Shown one piece after another: positions 36,767-49,400 of a stretch of DNA of 64,000 bases. The DNA lies in contig NC_065542.1 of the NCBI RefSeq assembly GCF_932294415.1, forward strand, positions 51,883,406 to 51,947,405, read 5' to 3'. This DNA comes from Quercus robur (taxonomy: Eukaryota > Streptophyta > Magnoliopsida > Fagales > Fagaceae). The position numbers were made by a program, and so were the translations under genes. Within the stretch, counting starts at the first letter, position 1, and every line of letters begins with the position of its first letter. The notes under the pieces were generated by a model. It was given only the letters and a program-made list of their open reading frames with translations, made no database searches and was not told where the DNA came from.

Positions 36767-39288
36767 TAATAGGAACAATTGGTACTTGAGCTCTTATCTT
36801 TTCAATATTAACCAAGTCTGGCGATAAATTATCATCATCAACCAACAATTCTTTTGGACTCGAGTTCCACTATCCAAATCAACAACTTCTACACCTGTTT
36901 CAGCACCCTCACAGACTAGTTGCCCTATCTTTACCGCACAAATGTACTAGATCATCCCAATTTGCAATTACTTTCCAATGAAAACTTCTAGCTTTTTCAT
37001 GGGACTATCAAGCATGAAAACGTAAGACTATGATAGTTCAAAATTTTTTTTTTTGGGTTATTAGGGATCATATATACGAACTAGTAGCACTCAAAGCTGC
37101 AACATTACAAAGTCTTACAAAGTTTTGTACAAATTTGACGAAGGCAAATCCAGGAATGCCATTTTATTATTAAACATAATGCAATTACATAATAATATAA
37201 ACATTGTTTAATGCCCACAAATGAATACAAAAACAATATGAAAATCCACTTTCAACTTTAGCATGAGTTTGAAATTATTCCCCTGAGTTTGTTCTAAATT
37301 ATGCAGTACCTTGAGTATTGGTGTACCGTTTCTGTTTTAACATAAGTCTGTAATTGTTATGTACTATTTATTTTCACGAGCATCCATCACATCTAATAGA
37401 GGCAGCTAATTGAAGGGATCTTGCCCCTTTTAGCTGCTTCAGCCTCTCCTCTTTCTTTTATATATACATCTTCTGCATTGTAGGTACACTGAGAAAAATT
37501 TTAGAGACCGAGAGCAAATAGATATAGAAATGGATAAGAAATTAGATGTTCACAATATCGCACAAATACTTATCATAAATATGATTAAAAAATATGATTA
37601 AACAATATCGTAAAAAATACACATATATAAGACTATCTTTAATCATTTAATCTTCATAACATTATAATAGATAACGCTGTGAAAATTTGGGATTGATTCA
37701 CCTATCCATTCCATTTCGAGATAGTTTTAAATTAAAATTCTATTTGAGCACACCACTGGAAATATAGTTTGACCATACTTGCTACTCCAAATAATTCAAG
37801 TCAAGACGTTTGATTTTCCCCCCTCATCACCCAAGTAGATTAACTAAGATTTTAAGAATATAATTACATACAAAACGTATAAAAGCCCAAAATTGAAAAG
37901 GATGAAATCAATCTAAAAGCATTAGCACTATCATGCAATATCCAAGACAGCCACTTGTAATAAGCACTATGAGAAGCAAATATACAACAAAAGATCATTA
38001 AATAGAACAACTCATCATCATCAAGAATATACCCACTTATCTTGTTACAAAAGACACATGGGAACTTAAAATTTAAACATTTTATACTAAGACAATACAA
38101 AATCGATAATAATAATAATCTTCTTTATAATTACTTGCAAGAAAAAAAAACCTAAATTGATGGAGTCCTTCATAGAAATAAAAAATCTTATCTTGAAATT
38201 TTTTGCTCATTCAACAAAATTATAAATAGACCATTTATAAAAAACATTTAAAGAAAAAAAAACCTGTATTTCTTTACCAACCATGCACTCAAGTAGAAAA
38301 AAAGTGTTGTTTTTTTTTTTTTTTTACTCCAACAATTTATTATTCAAAACATGTTCCAACTGTCCAAAAGAATAACAAAATAAAATTATGACAGACCAAG
38401 AGAGATTATAGGCGTCTTTGTTTTTTGTAGAAGCAAATATAGGCGACTTCGACAAAAAAATAATTAATAATTATAATATTATGATATTCAAATCTTGTAG
38501 TATTAATCCATTAAATGCATCAAGCTACAATAGTAAATAGTCTCACAAAATTCTACACCAAAGTAAAATGCAGAGCAACAAACAAAGAAAAACAAGATAA
38601 AGAATTCGTGACTTTTGTCTAAATTGTTCAATATCCATTTACATTCCAGATATTATACCTAAATGCAAACCATTAATTTGAGGTATCATAATTTGTGCGA
38701 GGGTATGAAGGAACATATTAAAGTTGAAATCAAGAAGATCTTAATGTTTGTGATTAAGCCCAAGTTAGTACCCCTTAAGCCCCCATTTGCTTTTCTATGA
38801 CAGAAAGCATTAGTAAACTAAAGTCCACAACATTCTAATAAACTAATGGTAATTTCACGACAGATGGGACCCCCCTTTTTCTGGTCTGAATTGTAAGTAT
38901 TAGAAAACTATAGGCCATAACATTCGAATAACCTAAACAGAATTTCACAATAGATGACTTAGTCTTGAAATGCGTAGATACTCCTTATGAGCCAAGTAAT
39001 TGAGCATCATGGTATTATAGACTTAATAATTATTAAGTTTTTAATAATTAGTACAATTATTAAAAACTTGATATTTGTTTTCATATTTTGTAAACACTTA
39101 TGCTTAACTACTTTTACAACTTATCACATTGACTTAGTCTAGGACAAGTGTTATATGTTCTAAGAAAATAGCCGCATACTTGGGTATGTCTGTTCTTAAC
39201 AAATGACAAATGAATGTAATTATAATAATTAGTATCTTTGTAGTAACAAATCTTGGTGTAGGTAAAATTCCGTAAATATTGTATCGCA
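36767..39288. other. Spacer upstream of CACTA transposase
   Basis: AT-rich with no recognised gene. A 3' splice-site-like 'ttggtgtag' lies about 30 bp before the transposase ATG, so this may be the end of a long first intron. Confidence 0.4.
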
Positions 39289-42200
39289 ATGGACAAAAGT
39301 TGGATGGAGAAGCGGAGGGGTACAAGGGAATATTTTGAAGGTGTAAACCAATTCGTGGAATTTGCTGCTCCATCTGCGCGCAATGGGAACATCTTATGTC
39401 CTTGTGTGAAATGTGTGAATTTGCTTATACAACCGCTAAATGTGGTACGTGAGCACTGTTGGGCTTCGGGGATGCTTAAAAATTACAAAGTTTGGAAATT
39501 TCATGGTGAATCGGCGGCTGCTACGCCAGCTACCGAATGTGGGAGCTCTCATGTGCAAGAAACCCAAAATCCATATGGTGATTTCCATGGGATGTTGCAC
39601 GATTTGTGCCCCCCGCATGAAATCCCACCCGAACCAATGGAAGAAGGTCCAACTGCGCAATGTCCGGGTGAAGGTCCGAATGATGACGCCAAGAAGTTTT
39701 ACAATATGGTAGATGATGTAGACAAACCTTTATATGAAGGTTGTACAAAATTTAGCATTTTCTCAGCCATTGTCGTGTTGTTCCAGTTGAAGACTCTGTG
39801 TGGTTGGACAAATAAGTCATTTACTCTGTTGCTTCAAGTCCTGATGGATATGCTTCCTTCAGACGCTAAGTTGCCAAAGGACCATTATGAGGCTAAGAAG
39901 ATAGTTCGAGATTTGGGTTTGGGTTATGAGAAGATCCATGCTTGTCCCAATGATTGTATGCTGTTTTGGAAGCAAAATGTTAACCTTGAGGCGTGTCCTT
40001 GTTGTAAAGCTTCAAGGTGGAAAACAAATGAGGCATCTGTTGCTAGTAAGCATGCTTCATCCAGTAAGGGGAAGAAGAAAGCTGCGAAGATCCTACGGTG
40101 GTTCCCCTTAAAGCCAAGATTGCAGCGACTATTTCTGTCACCCGATCTGGCTAGTTCTATGAAATGGCATGTTAATGGTCGTATTGATGATGGGGTAATG
40201 CGGCATCCTGCTGACTCAGATGCATGGAAAATCTTTGACAGTAAGCATTTACACTTCTCATCTGACCCTCGTAATGTCAGACTTGGATTAGCTGCGGATG
40301 GGTTCAACCCCTTCGGAATTATGAGTACTAGTCACAGTACGTGGCCTGTCATGTTGGTCCCGTACAATCTCCCACCTTGGCTGTGCATGAAACGGTCATC
40401 TTTGATTCTATCATTAGTTATTCCTGGTCCTACCTCGCCAGGGATTGCTATAGATGTGTACTTGGAACCGTTAGTAGAAGAACTAAGGGAGTTATGGGAT
40501 GTTGGAGTACAAGCATACGATGCATCATCAAAAGAAGTATTCCAATTGCGTGCAGCATTGATGTGGACCATAAATGATTTTCCTGCATACGCAGATTTGT
40601 CGGGTTGGAGTACCAAAGGTGAGTTGGCGTGTCCTTCTTGTGCCGTTCAGACCGAGTCTCGATATTTGAGAAATGGTCGCAAATTCTGTTACATGGGACA
40701 TCGGCGATGGTTGGATGTTGACCACGATTTCCGCAAAGATGGTATGTCATTTGATGGATCTATTGATACTCGATTGGCTCCTGAACCACCAGTCACATCT
40801 GACATTATTGTGGAAACTGAACATTTACTTGGACGTTGTCTGGGTAGGAAATGTCAGCTTGCTTACAAAAAAAGGAAGAGAAGGGAGGCAGACCAGAGTG
40901 GTTGGAAGAAAATGAGTATATTTTTTACCTTGCCTTATTGGGAGGATCACAAGTTGCGACACAATCTTGATGTGATGCATATAGAGAAGAATGTGATGGA
41001 CAATATACTAAGCACACTGTTGAACTTGAAGGATAAAACGAAGGATAATTACAAGGCACGCCTTGACTTGGCGGACATGGGGATAAGGAGTGAACTCCAC
41101 CTACAACGAAAAAGTCATGACCAGTATACCATACCGGCTGCATGTTTTCATATGACTTCATCGGAGATAGATGGTTTCTTGCAAGTTTTGAAGGATGTAA
41201 CAGTGCCCGATGGGTATGCTTCCAATATCTCACGGCGTGTGAATATGAAAGAACGCAAGATTTCTGGTTTGAAGAGTCATGATAATCACATATTGATGCA
41301 GCAACTTTTTCCCATAGCATTACGTGGGTCTTTGCCATCTCATGTTAGTAGGCCTTTGATAAAGTTAGCTTGCTTCTTTAGAGAAATTTGTTCCAAAACC
41401 CTTACGGTTTCAGATATTGTGACTAGTGAGGCAGAGATTGCAGTGACATTGTGTGAATTGGAAAAAATATTTCCTCCATCCTTCTTTACAGTGATGGTAC
41501 ATTTGGTCATGCACTTAGCTGCTGAAGCTAAGATTGGTGGTCCAGTGCACTACCGTTGGATGTATCCCATTGAGAGGTAAGATGTGTGTAATATTGTTGA
41601 TCAACTTCCAGTTTCATGTGCGTGTTCGAATTACCATTGCCAATCATTAATCTTATCATTCCTTTATAGGTACCTCTCACGTCTTAAGTCTTACGTACGA
41701 AATAGAGCTGCTCCGGAAGGGTCTATTGCTGAAGGATACATAGTAGAGGAGTGCTTAACATTCTGTTCACGGTATATGGAAGGAGTGGAAACTATATTCA
41801 ATCGACCCACCAGGATGATTGAGGAGTCAACGGGGGTGGTTTCGATCATGACATTAAACAATAAAGAGTGGACCCAAGCCCATCGCTACGTTTTATTCAA
41901 TTCTGAAAACATCAACCGCTTTCGTGAGTAAGTATTACATATACAAATGGCCTTTGCACGTCAATCCAATGTACGTAAGGTCTATTAACCCTAATACAAT
42001 TGCCTGCACAGGATGCACAAAAGATTGATAGAGGATGAACTTCGAAAAGGCCACAATCGTAACGTTTCCGATGCCATTATATATAAGCACCACATGGAGA
42101 AGTTTTGTACTTGGTTTGGGGGTCACGTACGTATGACATTTTCAACTTATTAAACTTGTAACACTGTCTCAACCATGATTAACTGTACTGATATGAATTA

Positions 42201-42963
42201 TTTTGTTTTGGCCAACTGATGTTAGGTGATGTCCCTCACTGGTGCTGATAAGGAAAGGGAGGGAGTTAGTGATACCCTTGTTGCATTGTCCAAATGGCCG
42301 TATATTTATGTAAAGCGGTTCAAGCATTATGTAATAAATGGCTTAAAATTTAGGAGTGTAAATGATGAGGCAAATAGGAAAACGCAGAATAGTGGAGTTA
42401 GTGTGGCTACTGATGGGGGCAATACTTACTATGGTATTTTAAGTGATATAATTGAGTTGAATTATTCTGACAATATCAAACATGTGTTATTCAAGTGTAA
42501 ATGGGTTCATGACCAACATAGGAGAGGATATAGGACTGATGAATTTGGGTTTCCTATGGTAAACTTTACACACTTCATACATGGTGGGGATAAAATGATA
42601 GATGAACCATACGTTTTGGCATCTTAAACTACACAAGTTTTTTATGTGGAAGATAAAAGGCACAAGGATTGGTATGCTGTTGTCAAAACTAAAGCTAGGG
42701 ACGTGTTTGATGCTGGTGTTGGTCCCCAACGTGAGGAGGATGACATATATAGTTTTTCTGAAAATGTTCCCTACAATATAAGTAGTAATGAGGTTGTGAG
42801 TGACAACCTTCGTTGGGCTCGGGATGATCTAGAGGGAATGACAATTGATGCCTCCATCATTGCTGAAAGAGATCTTCATGGAGTAAACAATGAAGATGAG
42901 TTTATTGACGATGAGTCTGACAATGAAGACGACAACAAGGATGAGTACACCGAGGATGAGTAG
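39289..42963 (+). pseudogene. CACTA TNP2 transposase, four exons, one nonsense codon
   Basis: Exons 39289-41576, 41670-41927, 42012-42126 and 42226-42963 join in phase through GT-AG introns (for example ATTGAGAG|gtaaga, tttatag|GTACCTC). The 1132-codon frame contains an N-terminal transposase-associated domain (MDKSWMEKRRGTREY, CPCVKC), the TNP2 domain (LGLAADGFNPFG, NDFPAYADLSGW, CPSC, HNLDVMHIEKNVMDN), DUF4218 (GSLPSHVSRPLIKL to YPIERYLSRLKSYVRNRA) and DUF4216 (YYGILSDIIELNY, VFYVEDKRHKDWY), then an acidic tail. TNP2 cuts and joins the element ends. TAA at 42625-42627, codon 1021, stands where CAA (Gln) is expected. The 111 codons after it are open. If translated, the product would lose the end of DUF4216 and the acidic tail but keep the TNP2 core. 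Confidence 0.92.
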
Positions 42964-45792
42964 TGTAATAATTTAGTAGTGTATTATGTGTTTGGATGTT
43001 ACAGTTGTTAATGAAAACGTATTCATTCATGAATTAGTTGGAATGCCTCTGTGTAATATTTGTTGAATTTGGTAATTCCTCTTCATATTGTTAATTTTAT
43101 TAGTTTTTACTTATGATGTATCCAATTCCTTCCCCTCTTCGCTATTGGATTTGAAATTCATTTCTTATGAACTTGGATATATGATCGTGTGGTGTTAGGG
43201 TTTCTTTTCGTTGTGGTTGTAGTGTTTGGCAAAGAGAAGCTCTTAAACTTGGATAGGGTAGTTTATATATTTTTAGATATTAAAATAAGTTATTTTACCC
43301 AAATGAAAATATGGCTAGGACTGAAACCATTATTCCGAAACTAGGTTTATATCATACCATATAGATTCGAACCAACTATCATGTTAATAAATAGGTATGG
43401 TTAGGATCGAAACTAGTATTCCAAAACTAGGCTTAGGTCATACCATATTGATTTGAATCAACTATCACGATAAGAAGTAAGTATGGGGAGCTAATCCACT
43501 CGAGCCTAGTCCTAGTTCAAAAAGGAACACCTGTACAAGTGAATATACCTACCCCTCCAAATATACACTTTTACCATCACCTTCGTTTTGTTCACCAATG
43601 CAATACATTGTTTGAGCTTAGCGTGTCTAATAATCGAGCTTAAGCTTGTGATTAGATTTGACTTGTTTGCAAAAACCCAATTTTGAAAATTTTCTCTTGG
43701 AAACATTTTCTCTTCATATTCACTAGGAGAAAAACTGTCTTTCTTTTTGGATCACGAATTTATTAGCCCTAAGGTTTTTTGTAGGGGGGTTATTAGCCCT
43801 AAGGTCTTTTTTTAGGGGGATTATCATCATAACTATAGGGTAGTTTGATCATAATTATGTCGCACTTATTTATAATGTCATTTTTGAAATTTGGATCAAA
43901 TGATGTTGATATTGCCAATTGCGTTCTTCAAATGCAGATATAGATTGACAGTGATGGTAACCAGCAAGACTATAGATTAAAGAACCCGTGTATTAGGCAA
44001 TTTGCTTCGCACTAAGCTCCCCTCCAATCAGCCAAGACTATGCCTATTGGCTAGAAATACCTTTTTTGTCTCCGTTTTCCGTGAAACACCCTATCTCTTC
44101 GGCATCTTTGGAATGCCCTATCATTTTTCTCTCTTTACCAAGTCTGATATTAGAAAATAATCATGGCTTGTGTTTGTAAATGTTTTTTGTTTTACCTAAC
44201 CAACTTTATAATATGCCAATCCAAACTTTATCTTTTTTTTCTTTGGATAATTACATTGATTAGGAAAGAGATTTGAATCTTAAATGTCTTATTTGAAAAC
44301 AGTAATTGAGTTATGAGACTCTTGACAATTTTAATTGAACTTAAAACTGAGAGATATAAATCAATTGGAACCGAGCCAAGTATACATGTGTAAGTTCTTA
44401 AAGTTCGGCTGATCAAGCTAAAATTTTTCTGTCACGAATTATCTATGAATCTGATTACAGGAAAGTGAAATAGGCATGTCTTGCCAGGTTAGGTCATATA
44501 GCCTTAATTCAAATTGGGTATGTACTAAAACATGATCCCACTCCTCCATATTATTGTAAAAACAATTTATGAACAATTACAGTACTCTCAATAAACAACA
44601 TGCCAGTATTAGACATTTATAGGATCATAGTGGTCAGACTTTCGGTATGGGTTAGTTTAATATGAATGCTTTTTATTATCATGCTATTTTCCATTTGTGG
44701 CCTACTGTTCACAATTTTGCTATAAATGGAGGATTTTTTTTATTTTTTATTTTTTCAGTTTACCAATTGAAAACCGTAATAAAGAAAAATCAACAACCAA
44801 AACCTCACCCGTTCATTAAGTAATTAGTTGTATCTAGGGACACCAATACTCACTGCTAGCTAGGACCATATGACATCACCTTATATAAATTTTTTTTTAT
44901 TTTTTATTGAGAAGAAAAGCTTATATAATTTTAATGTAATAATGGCATGAGGTAAGCTGATTACATCACCATCCTTAACTTGTTCTGTGATATTTATGGG
45001 CCCATTTTATTGTGTCCTTCATTAAGACATTACCCCAATTATGTTGCATGAAACATTCCACCCTTTCTCCAAGTCTGATGGTGGATAGTACTCATCCTAT
45101 AGCTGAACGAGTCCTGAATATCTTATTATTTGTAATTTTTGAAAGTTGAAACCCCTATAGAAAGGGACATTCTAACCAAAGACATAAGCTGCATAGATAC
45201 ATTTTAGCCAGACAGACCCTACACAAAAAAGATGGAACCACAGTGGGTGGAGACTAGAGAAGAAGAGAGAAACCTTTCTTTCTTCCCAAACATCATTAAA
45301 ATTGAAAACCCATTTATCATATGTCAAAACACTTGATTTTTTGTACCTCAGTTGCTTATAACATGCAGTACAAGCTAACTGTCTAAACCCACCAACACAA
45401 AAAAGGTGTCATTAAAAACATAGACGTCAAAAGCAAATTAAAATTTTTCTTTTTCTTTTTCTTGTTGTATTTATTTACATGAGTTGTAGCAGATTGTAAA
45501 TATACCAAAGTCTAGCTTTTTATTGGTTCATTTATGGGGGTTTTAAAATCATCTTTAATATCTTACCTTCATGATCTTAATTACCATAGGTCCTAACCCA
45601 GCTCAATTCTAACAAAAATTGCGACATTTAATATAAAGTTTTCTTCTGGCTATCTTGGTGCACGAAACGTGTATATGGTTGAATTATTGTAAAGGGTGTC
45701 AGAACCTAAAAATGTTTAACTTACATTTTATGCAATTGCTTGTTGTCTATAGTTAACACTTTTTTTGTTTTGTAAAGTTGTTAGACGCAGGA
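42964..45792. other. Spacer between the two CACTA genes
   Basis: AT-rich with no recognised gene. It contains an 86-bp tandem pair at 43310-43395 and 43396-43481 ('aaactagg...tcataccata...caactatca'). The promoter of the second gene should be near its right end unless both genes share one transcript. Confidence 0.5.
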
Positions 45793-46412
45793 ATGGGTAA
45801 GAAACGCCGATTGCCAGTTGTAGAAGTCGGCGAAGGACCCTCGAGTTCACGACAGAGAGGGGAGGAGCTGCAAGCCGCCCATACTAGTGATGCTGGGTCA
45901 CAACCCACAGGTAGTTTACATATCTTGAAATGTAACGTTTGATATTTAAGACTGTTGTAACTAATTTTTCGGTCCTTTGCTGCAGGAAAGGAGAGGGACC
46001 ATCCATTGACAATTGTGCAAGTTGGCCAAGGTTCATCACGCTCACGAGACATCATGCAGGAGGAGTTAAGGGCCGCCTATGATGCTGAGCACGCAAGATG
46101 GGAGGAAGGAGATGATTATGATGATGATGAGACACAGCCGCCTTCTGCAGGTAGTTATTCGTACAGTGTAAATTATTCTTAGGGTAAGACTTTTATGTTT
46201 GATGTTAATGACTAAACACCTATATCTTTAACCTTATGTTTATATGGTTTCAATTTTTTAGTAGTTTTGACTTGATACATACTTTAATTATTGAAGTAAA
46301 ATGAAATTTACTAATTGAATGAATTAAAATTCACACAATGATCCAAAGAAGCAGACAACTAAGATAGCTTAGCTCAGTTGTACATCTCCACAAGAAGAAG
46401 ATATAGGGTCAA

Positions 46413-46449
<37 letters not shown>

Positions 46450-49400
46450 ATAGAAATTCATTAATTATTACAAACAACTGTACATTGGAGGCATTAAGAC
46501 TTGTGCTGATTATCAAAAATTAAACTGCAATATTTGTGCAGACTGCACATCAGAAATCTAAGTCATACGCTTAAAAAACTATTCCATAATTATGTTCATT
46601 ATAATATTTTTCAACAAGCTAATAAAACCTATAAGCATATGTAAATGAGTTGATGTGCTGTAGCAAATTTTAGAGTTCCTAACACAATTCTTGTTTCATT
46701 AACTCCAAATACAAATACAAATCTCCCTCTTCCCTCACTAAGCTTGAGAAAACTCTTAATTTTATTTTTCATTTTATCATTAAAAATTTCTGAAAATATA
46801 TTTTAAACTACTGCTCTTACTGCATTTTAATTAACTTTTCCCTTCTATTTCTAAGAAAAAAAAAAAAAAACACACTTTTCCCTTGTAAAAATGTGCAGTT
46901 TGCACAGTATAGAAATCAGTTTTTAGTTTTATGATGGATATATTTAGATCTAAACAAAAGAACACAATTAATGTTGGGGGGACATTACCTTATGTAATGG
47001 TAAAGTCACGGGATGGTCACAGGGGCGGCACCAAGTGAAGATTAGGGGGTTCAAAACTTTAAATAAACCATCTGAGCTGGCCAAAAAAGAAAAAGAAATA
47101 AAGTATAAGAGCTAAATAAAAAAAAAATGAATTATGTATAATATTTTTAAAATATTTTTTTGACCCTTTGAAATAAAATTTTGAACTCCTGATCCCAAAC
47201 TTTTTAAATTCAACAGAAAAAATGAGCTTAAATATGATTATCTAGACAATATCTTAGCATTTTTAAACATTAAATGCAAAAAGCCCAACAAGAAAGTAGA
47301 AAATTTGTTGACCTTAAAATTCAACAAAATTTTCTGTATGGTTCTCTGCTTTTGAATTTCTTATTTCCTTCTTTGTATTCTGCTTTCATGTCTTGGTATT
47401 TAGCTTATGCTTCTGCTCCATTTATCTTTCAATTTTTTTTTTTTTTTATGCTCTGTTGATGTTGTTTTCAAATGGGTTTTCTGGTTGGTTTGTATGAAGG
47501 GATTTGTCTTGGTATCTGATGGAGTTTTCAGTGTTGGGTTTATAGTGGCTATTTTTGGGTCTTCCTGAGAATTGTTAAGGGTTTGACAGTGGGGTTTTGG
47601 CTGTAGTTCCAGTGGGATTTTTCTTGGCTTATTATAGGATATTTGTAGTGAGAGTTTTGGAGGATTTGCTGGGTTATTTTCAGTGGGGGTTGAGATTGTC
47701 GATTTTGGGGTTGATTTTATGGGTTAAAACAGGGATATTTATGGTTCTATTTGGGTTTGCAAGGGCATTGTTTTTGGGTATTTTTTGTGGTGTTCTTGGC
47801 TGGGAATTTGGGTGTTTCTCTATAAAGTTTGTAGGGGTTTAGAGGTGGGTTTTTGGTTGGATTTCTATATGATTGAGGGATTCTTGCAGGTTCTGTTTGT
47901 GAGAAGGTTTTTTGTGTATTTTCTGGGTTTTGATAGTTTTTGTAGTGTGTCTGGGAGTTTGGGTGTTTCTCTGTGGAGAGGGTAGAGACGTGTGTGAAAA
48001 ATATTGAGGAAACTTGATTTGCATGGGAGGCCTTACTTATTTTTTAGTAAAAGATGGTGAGGTCGCGTGGGATGGGAGATCGCTTTTTCTTTGGCATTTG
48101 GCCAGCTTGCAATTTGTTGAGGGTATGGAAAATATTTGGTTGTGCATGGAACCAAATTGGCTGTGCAAACTTGGGGGTAAGGACAAAATTTGTTACATCT
48201 TCTCCTAGATGGGTTCTAGAAGAAGTGAGATTTAGGGAAATGATCCAATTAAGTACCACCACTTGACATAATTAGGGACCAAATCAATTTCAAATGTGCA
48301 CTTCTTTAAGCAATTAATAAAAAGCAAAGCCTAAAATGGTGATGACCCAAATTTTTTTTTTTTTTTTAGAAACGGTGATGACCCGATTTAATAGAATTGG
48401 ACTTGTTCCTTGGAAAAGTAAATGAATTTCTTAGGAACACAAACTCCGATAAAATTGGACTCAATAAATATAGTGGCACACATTTCATGCAAAATCAAGT
48501 AATACTAAGAAGGGAAGTGGTAATGAGTGTCCTTAAGTAAATTTTACTAAACTTCTTTGGAGTTTGGGTTCATATCAACTAAGTTAAAGTCTCTTAAAAA
48601 CAACTAATTCGGTCTCTAAAGGATATTTTTATTCCTAACTCCATTTAGCACAGTTACTTTTATCTCATATTTTGTTCACTGTGGATGTGTAACGTCCTTG
48701 TCATCAGAGAAAAAACAAAAAGAAAAGAGGGGGTCAAGTCAGATTTTTAGTTCGCACGTGCCCCCCACCTAACACCACTCCCCATCTGTTCATATTATGT
48801 TCTTGTTTGAGGTTATTTTACCCAAGCTGTAATAATGATATTCATGTGATTTACGAGCTTTGGAAATGATATTCAACTTGGCTGTGCATGTACATGACAC
48901 TGGCAGTAATGGTGTTATGGTTGAATTATATGCAAGTTACATATATTTTTTGGATAAAAACAGTTTTTTATTTTTGAAAGGGATAAAAACAGCTTTTAGA
49001 TAGAGACATCGACTTATTTGTTATTATCAATTTCTTTAAGTATCAAAATCTCCACATTTACAAAGATCACATATATCATCTTAGTTGAGCACTTGAGCTA
49101 TATACAGTGACTTCTCTGTAATTGTGAACTTTGAAATTTCATTCTCTCTAATAATGGTTTACTATATGCAGGCGATTTGGTCCAAGAAACCGCACCATCC
49201 AATGATGGGCGTGCAGAAGATTCAGTTCGGGAATCCCCAATATCTAATAATATAAATAAAAAACGTGGAATAACGCTAATGCAGCGTATATGGGCTCTTC
49301 CACCGAACAAGAAACTTGTATGTGGGTTAAATGGGAGCAAGCAACCGGTTGGGGAAAGCGGGCAAACATTCAAAAGGTGGTTGGGCACCTTATGCATCTG

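Noticed and set aside
47597-47842. Hydrophobic 81-residue frame as a membrane protein
   Set aside because: It lies in a T/G-rich intron, and T-rich sequence gives Phe/Leu/Val codons by chance.
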